From Anarhynchus alexandrinus (Eukaryota > Chordata > Aves > Charadriiformes > Charadriidae): a stretch of DNA of 64,000 nt. Positions 62,381 through 64,000 of this stretch are shown one piece after another. Position 1 is the first letter of the stretch. Each line of letters begins with the position of its first letter. The stretch spans positions 248,001-312,000 of the forward strand of contig VUYV01000073.1 of the NCBI GenBank assembly GCA_008711295.1. The letters run 5' to 3'. The position numbers and the translations under genes are program-made. The notes under the pieces were generated by a model that was not told the DNA's origin, did no database searches, and saw only the letters and a list, made by a program, of their open reading frames with translations.

Positions 62381-64000
62381 ATAAGTCATTCAAAGTAATC
62401 ATGGTACAACTGTTCAGAGATCTAGTTAACTGAATTTTCCATGATCTAAAGTAAAAAGCTTTGTGTTGTGTGTGGCTTGCTCTATACCAGAAGTGTCAAA
62501 GTCTGTAAGGCACCCACCATTCGATCTGACCCAATTCTGGCGTCTTTCTGGCTGTGCCAAAATTCTTCCAAGCTGAAAGCTGATGTCCAACAAGAATGAA
62601 AAGAAACTTGACTTCCGGTGTCTGAGATTTTTTGTGCAGGTAGTTCAAGGGAGTATTTCTCCCAAAGTAAATTTTCTGTAGACACTTGCTCTTTTAAGAA
62701 CCTGCAAAGAAGATGTTCATCCAAATCAGTGGGAAACATCTGAAATCTTGCTTCTGTAGCACTGCAGTCATTCATATCCTGCTTCTGTTCTTATCTGGAA
62801 GCTTTTTGACTTCTCACTGAAGGGTCAGTCTGAGAGCTTTCCAGAGGCTGCAACAGCAACAGGATTAGGCCATGATTAACTCCTGTAGGATATGGGTCAA
62901 ACCTTGGACAAAGACTAAGAAATGTTTTATAAATCTAACGTACTGCAACTCAGACTTCTTATTGCCATGGACAGACTACTGATTCATGTGTTTTATCCCC
63001 AGTTAGCTAAAAGACTTCTGAATCATGTTAGCATGGACATTCAAATACATTAACACAGATGATAAGAAAACTACAGGTGCAAGCAGCTACATTATCATGT
63101 ACCTATCAACTTCTAAGCACACTGAGATAAAATATTTCATTAGTCATATATTTTTATATTTTGTCCTTGTAGTAGATTTTCAAAGGCATTTTCTCTATTT
63201 AAAACTGCACTTGAAAAATGAACTGAAAATGATCAGTTGGAAAGATTACCACCATAACCTGTTATTCCTTAGCCAAATGTACAGATTCAGGTAAATTACT
63301 TGCCTCCTTGGATTTGTCACTGTGCCTGACAGCTTGCTCATATATCCAGTTATGATTATGCATTGATTTTAATGATGAATAAACTATATAAATGCCAAGA
63401 TAAGCATGGAAAGCTTACTGTTTCAACATTCTTCCTTATAATAGATTACGTATACATATCATACTTGCTGGAGCTGAAATTCTAATGATTAGAAGAGGTT
63501 AATAATGCAAAACGTGAGTCCAAAAAACATGTCTTTTCTCTGAATACTCGAGAAGATGAGATCCTGTAAAGCATCACACACCAGAATGCAGAGGAAGTAT
63601 TTGTACAAATCTTTGCTGTTAAGGCTTATGTAGTATTCCCCATTTCCTAAAAAGAACATGTCTATTTCTTAATACCTACAGAGAACAGAGCTACCAAACC
63701 CACTCCTCAGCATGGCTACTAGGACTAGCTTCTGGTCACCACAATGGAATACACATGAAGCAAGGAAAAATCAACTGGGTAGAATACCTTAAACAAAATA
63801 TATAAGTGTATTACATAATGACTTTATTTTCTTTCCTTGAAATTACTGAATCTTACAGCCAGAATTTTTTTGTGTGTAATAGAATAAACTGAAGACAAGA
63901 AAATTTACATTTTCCTGACTCTGCAGATATTCCTCAGTGCCATCATGTTACTCCTATCTTGTTCTTACTCTCCAAGATGCTTCAGCAGAGGTTATCAATT
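62381..64000. other. Unique non-coding sequence to window end
   Basis: No gene or dispersed repeat recognised. A 97-codon minus-strand frame (62482-62775) is discussed under rejected items. Confidence 0.55.

Noticed and set aside
62482..62775. Minus-strand 97-codon frame with a short stretch (FLKEQVSTENLLW) reminiscent of the start of an RGS domain
   Set aside because: Only about ten residues resemble the RGS motif and nothing after them fits the rest of the domain. Probably coincidence; a profile search with the RGS model would settle it.
1..64000. CRISPR arrays, bacterial operons, tRNA, rRNA, snRNA genes
   Set aside because: No regularly spaced repeats, no RNA gene consensus segments and no prokaryotic gene organisation; the repeats show this is bird nuclear DNA.

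Overview
The window is AT-rich, non-coding nuclear DNA from a bird. The diagnosis rests on repeats. At least five CR1 LINE 3' ends belong to the typical avian subfamily, with the ATTCTATG-type octamer tail and the 'GGCAGGGACACCT' block. Two more belong to a second CR1 subfamily, and there are older CR1 remnants. Two avian-style endogenous retrovirus LTRs are present, along with sparse, decayed MIR/CORE-SINE fragments. Low repeat density with CR1 as the main repeat is what a bird genome normally shows. I cannot name the species.

No protein-coding gene, tRNA, rRNA or recognisable small RNA can be supported. The longest gap-free open frames are 127-138 codons. In DNA of this composition, roughly one such frame is expected by chance in 64 kb. 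The ones I inspected read through antisense CR1, through an LTR, or through sequence with no recognisable protein. The window is therefore intergenic, or lies inside very large introns of a gene whose exons are outside it or too short to see.

Layout. 1-15 kb: a CR1 tail at the left edge, then CR1 copies at 6.6, 8.4, 11.8-12.1 and 13.8-14.1 kb in otherwise unique sequence. 15.5-16.4 kb: a 798-base run of N, with C homopolymers close to it on the left and touching it on the right. 16.4-27.9 kb: mostly unique sequence with a cluster of very old repeat fragments (18.8-21.6 kb), TG/TA microsatellites, candidate conserved non-coding stretches, and one GC-rich open patch near 25.2 kb. 27.9-37 kb: one CR1, then unique sequence containing an isolated CpG-dense, exon-like patch at 30.1-30.25 kb. 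37-49 kb: a MIR fragment, an old CR1, an A-tract, a 39-base purine/pyrimidine-alternating tract, and an odd repetitive-looking block at 48.3-49.4 kb with a CR1 inside it. 49-64 kb: a MIR remnant, a 141-bp imperfect hairpin, a clean 713-bp solo LTR with a 5-bp target duplication, a short CR1, a long unique stretch, and an older related LTR at 61.8-62.4 kb.

No previously undescribed biological system is evident. The observations most worth follow-up are the CpG-dense exon-like patch (30.1 kb), the solo LTR and its diverged relative, the hairpin at 52.8 kb, the poly-C-bordered assembly gap, and the block at 48.3-49.4 kb.
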